Shown piece by piece: positions 61,087 to 64,000 of a stretch of DNA of 64,000 nucleotides. The stretch spans positions 1-64,000 of the forward strand of contig NZ_GG668579.1 of assembly GCF_000160755.1 (NCBI RefSeq), read 5' to 3'. The notes beneath the pieces were generated by a model. The model was given only the letters and a program-made list of their open reading frames with translations, had not been told where the DNA came from and did not search any database. Within the stretch, counting starts at the first letter, position 1. The number at the start of each line of letters is the position of its first letter. A program made the position numbers and the translations under genes. The DNA comes from Proteus mirabilis ATCC 29906. Its GTDB lineage: Bacteria; Pseudomonadota; Gammaproteobacteria; Enterobacterales; Enterobacteriaceae.

Positions 61087-63971
61087 TCTTTAATTTCCTC
61101 AACAGGTAATGTTTTTTGTAATTCACTCACGGTTGAATAGATTTTCCACTGTTTATTTTGCGCATAATCAGCGTTGTTACCCTCTTTCCCGATTATTTGT
61201 GAAACAAACACGAGTCCTGTCGGTTTAATTATCGCTTTTTCATAAAATTCGATTGCTTGTTTTAGCGTTACCTTATTCAGTTGGGCTAAAAACTTCTCAC
61301 GACCATCATATTTTAAGTTATTACGATAAAAATCATTACGATAAAGAGAAACCTCTTCATAAAATGTTTGCGGTGGTTGTTTTACTTCATCAATAATGGC
61401 TTTTTTATATTGATTAAATTCAACTTCACTTAGCTTTTTCAAACGATCATAAGCTTGTTGATAAAATGCATGATAACGCTCATTGAGATAAACTGGTGGT
61501 TTAGCATTACTTTGCAGTAAAAAGCCTAAACCGGACTGCTCGCCCATTGAAGCTTGGAAAGCAAAGACCGCATAACCTAATTGCTCTTCTGTTCTGAGTT
61601 GTTCAAAGAACCAAGGATGCACGATAGAGGATAATACTGATGTAATCGCTTTTCCTTGTAGACGCTCATAGCCAACAGGGATAAACAATTCCCCTAGCGC
61701 ATTATCGGTACTTTTAGATTTATTTTGGAATGTAACTTGATTTAATTTATCAAAAACTAATGTGTCGCCAATCCAATATTCTGTTCCTTTATTGCCTAAT
61801 AATGCTTGTGCCGATTTAACTATCTCACGGCTCTGCTCTGGCGTTAAATTACCGATAATTAATGCTTGAAGCGCTGCATTTTCAATGACATCACGACGAT
61901 TATCTTTAATATCTTGTAACGTTATCGACTCTAACGCCTTAAGTTTATCGGCTTCTTCATAATAAGGGATCGTATTTAGGCGACGGGCAGGTAACATTGC
62001 AGCATCATACGCTTTAAGGTTATGCGTCACTTCCAGTTGTTCACGATACCAAGATTTAGCTTGATCAAGCTCTTGCTGAGTAGCTTCAAACGTTATATAG
62101 CTTTTTAGTGTGGCATTTACTAGCTCTGGTAAATGTTGAGTATAACCATTGACTGAGAAATCGACTCCACGCCCAGAAGAAGAGGAGATATTCATGCCGG
62201 CAACAGAAGCTTGATAAGCCAATTCACTAGAGGTTAGATCAGCAAGGTAATTGGTCAATGTTTGTATAACTTGCTGTTTAACTGTGCGATCTGCATTTTT
62301 GTTCACTAAACTTAACGTCACACTGGCTTTCGGCTCATCAGAAAAATAGTGCGATGGCATATAGAATAACCGAGCATGACTGTCTTGCCATAATAATTGA
62401 GGCTTAGTGATGTTACTATCAGCATCAATAAGTGACAGATTATCAGGAATATAAGGGTTTAGTGTCGGCAATGACAATGAGATGTCGCTGGCTAATTCCT
62501 GCCATGAAGCTAATTGCTTCGCAGTAATTTTATCCACTTGATAAGGTGCATGAACAAAATAAGCTTGCTTATTTGAAGGCTCATTAGGGCTAATCACCCA
62601 AATACGCGCATTTTCTGGTGTAAGCGATCCTAGGCGAGAAAGGATCGCAGAAGGTTGATAGTCATCGGCAATAAAATCTGCATTAAGAATATTTTTAATC
62701 GGATAACGCAGCATCATATCGGAGATATCTTCAATATAGTTCATATCTCTGACAATAGAGCCATAGCGAAATGAGAGGTCAAGCACATTGGCTATTTCTT
62801 TAAAATAGCGCTCACTGACCCCTTTATTTTGGATCAGTTGAATATAAGAAAAAATCGCTGAAATAACTTTATCTTTCTCAGCAAGGCCTTTGTCTGTTAA
62901 AGAAACATAAATGGTAAATGAACCTTGGTTGCGATCGATATAGGATTCAGATGAAGTACTAATATTCTCTGCTAATCCTTGCTCTTGTAGCCAAGTTGCT
63001 AGTGTACCCGTGCTACGATTGCTAATAAGGTAGCCAATATATTCATCTGATTTACTGCGAAAATCGGCAAGATTATTATCAATACCAAATTCGATTTGTA
63101 AGGTTTTTTGTGGCTGAGCTGGGACTAAGTGGATCATTATCCCTTTTTCTTTTTCTGTCATCGCAGGCACCGTCGTTACTGGTGCTTGGGTGTTTTTATT
63201 AGGAATACGGGAAAAAGTATCAGCCGCTAATTTAGCGAGTTCGTCCAGTGATTTATTACTATAAATCACCCCATTCATTAAGTTACCAGAATAGTATGTT
63301 TGATAGAATTTCACTAATTCATCTTGTAATTTACTCTCTGGCTTATCACTTAATGTTTCTAAGTTTCCTCCCATAAAACGAGAGCTTGGATGAGCCGGAT
63401 TCAAAGTTTCGGCTCTCACTTGCCAAAAACGCATTCCATCGCGGGAGCGAGCCATGGTTAATTCCGCATTAACCGCATTACGTTCACGATCAGCATATTT
63501 AGGATCAAGTAATGGCTCCGCTAATGCATCTGCCAAACGATCAACTGCTTCATTAATGGCACTATTTTCAACTTCTAAATAAAATGCGGTGCGGTAAGTG
63601 GTTGTGCTGGCATTATGAGAGCCACCATTTTTATTTAAAAACTCTGTCAGATCCCCTGATTTTGGGTATTTGGTCGAGCCCATTAACACCATATGTTCTA
63701 AATAGTGGGCAAGACCTTGTTGGCTATCTGGATCTTCTAATGCACCGACAGGCAGAGCAACGGCGGTTAATGATTTGACCGCTTTTTTATCTGAAACCAG
63801 TAATACGGTCATATCATTAGCTAATTTAATAGCCTGATAATCACGTGGATCACTTTCACTTTTTTCAATGCTATCCGGCAATACTTGCCAAAGTGGATCT
63901 GTTGCGAAGCTGTTGATACTGACTAGCATCAATAGCAACATAATCCAAAGTTGCGATAAGTATTTTCTCAT
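61083..63971 (-). CDS. ptrA: Pitrilysin (protease III)
   Basis: Periplasmic M16 zinc metalloprotease that degrades small proteins and peptides. An N-terminal signal peptide (hydrophobic 8-22, cleavage after SFA) precedes the inverted zinc motif HYLEH near residues 88-92, with the distal glutamate in NAVNAELTMARS near 167-172. Three further M16-type domains follow. The 962 residues match E. coli. A GGGAG site lies before the ATG. In E. coli recC precedes it, so recC is expected just beyond the window. Confidence 0.96.
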   Translation of the reverse strand: MRKYLSQLWIMLLLMLVSINSFATDPLWQVLPDSIEKSESDPRDYQAIKLANDMTVLLVSDKKAVKSLTAVALPVGALEDPDSQQGLAHYLEHMVLMGSTKYPKSGDLTEFLNKNGGSHNASTTTYRTAFYLEVENSAINEAVDRLADALAEPLLDPKYADRERNAVNAELTMARSRDGMRFWQVRAETLNPAHPSSRFMGGNLETLSDKPESKLQDELVKFYQTYYSGNLMNGVIYSNKSLDELAKLAADTFSRIPNKNTQAPVTTVPAMTEKEKGIMIHLVPAQPQKTLQIEFGIDNNLADFRSKSDEYIGYLISNRSTGTLATWLQEQGLAENISTSSESYIDRNQGSFTIYVSLTDKGLAEKDKVISAIFSYIQLIQNKGVSERYFKEIANVLDLSFRYGSIVRDMNYIEDISDMMLRYPIKNILNADFIADDYQPSAILSRLGSLTPENARIWVISPNEPSNKQAYFVHAPYQVDKITAKQLASWQELASDISLSLPTLNPYIPDNLSLIDADSNITKPQLLWQDSHARLFYMPSHYFSDEPKASVTLSLVNKNADRTVKQQVIQTLTNYLADLTSSELAYQASVAGMNISSSSGRGVDFSVNGYTQHLPELVNATLKSYITFEATQQELDQAKSWYREQLEVTHNLKAYDAAMLPARRLNTIPYYEEADKLKALESITLQDIKDNRRDVIENAALQALIIGNLTPEQSREIVKSAQALLGNKGTEYWIGDTLVFDKLNQVTFQNKSKSTDNALGELFIPVGYERLQGKAITSVLSSIVHPWFFEQLRTEEQLGYAVFAFQASMGEQSGLGFLLQSNAKPPVYLNERYHAFYQQAYDRLKKLSEVEFNQYKKAIIDEVKQPPQTFYEEVSLYRNDFYRNNLKYDGREKFLAQLNKVTLKQAIEFYEKAIIKPTGLVFVSQIIGKEGNNADYAQNKQWKIYSTVSELQKTLPVEEIKE

Positions 63972-64000
63972 CTGATATGAGCTCCCTTATTTTTTTATAA

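Overview
The window is chromosomal DNA of a low-GC enterobacterium. Protein sequences closely resemble Escherichia coli counterparts, gene order follows E. coli in long blocks, and base composition is AT-rich. Together these point to the Morganellaceae, most likely Proteus; the species cannot be fixed by eye. No rRNA, insertion sequence, prophage or CRISPR array was seen.

Layout. (1) 1-7.9 kb: gmhB, the metNIQ methionine importer behind a MetJ operator, rcsF-trmO, proS, nlpE and rof. (2) 7.9-30 kb, almost all on the minus strand: tilS, a short-chain dehydrogenase, then the envelope/lipid/replication cluster read in the order rpsB-tsf, pyrH, frr, dxr, uppS-cdsA-rseP-bamA-skp-lpxD-fabZ-lpxA-lpxB-rnhB-dnaE-accA. 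It supplies ribosomal protein S2 and EF-Ts, undecaprenyl and CDP-diacylglycerol precursors, lipid A enzymes, the outer-membrane assembly factor BamA with its chaperone Skp, and the replicative polymerase. (3) 30.5-35.4 kb: map, glnD, dapD, yaeH on the plus strand. (4) 35.5-41.5 kb: a junction to a block that lies near 63 min in E. coli: yqcA, then an unrecognised very AT-rich 496-codon gene and ptsG, then truC-yqcC, a CsrB-like regulatory RNA and syd. (5) 41.7-64 kb: queF, ppnN, xni, rlmM-ygdD, gcvA/GcvB, csdA-csdE, tcdA, mltA, three initiator tRNAs, amiC, argA and recD-recB-ptrA.

Regulatory content is rich. The sequence shows MetJ boxes before metN, a paired ARG box before argA, a CRP/Mlc-type control region before ptsG, the rpsB (S2) leader, GcvB divergent from gcvA, and a probable CsrB RNA with an upstream UvrY/GacA-type palindrome. 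Most transcription units end in a recognisable hairpin terminator.

The least explained parts are the AT-rich orphan gene at 36.0-37.5 kb, which with ptsG separates genes that are adjacent in E. coli, a perfect 12-bp hairpin between bamA and skp, a perfect 8-bp-arm palindrome before rof, and an ERIC-like repeat that supplies the last codons of tcdA. Comparisons with E. coli rest on memory; no database search was possible.
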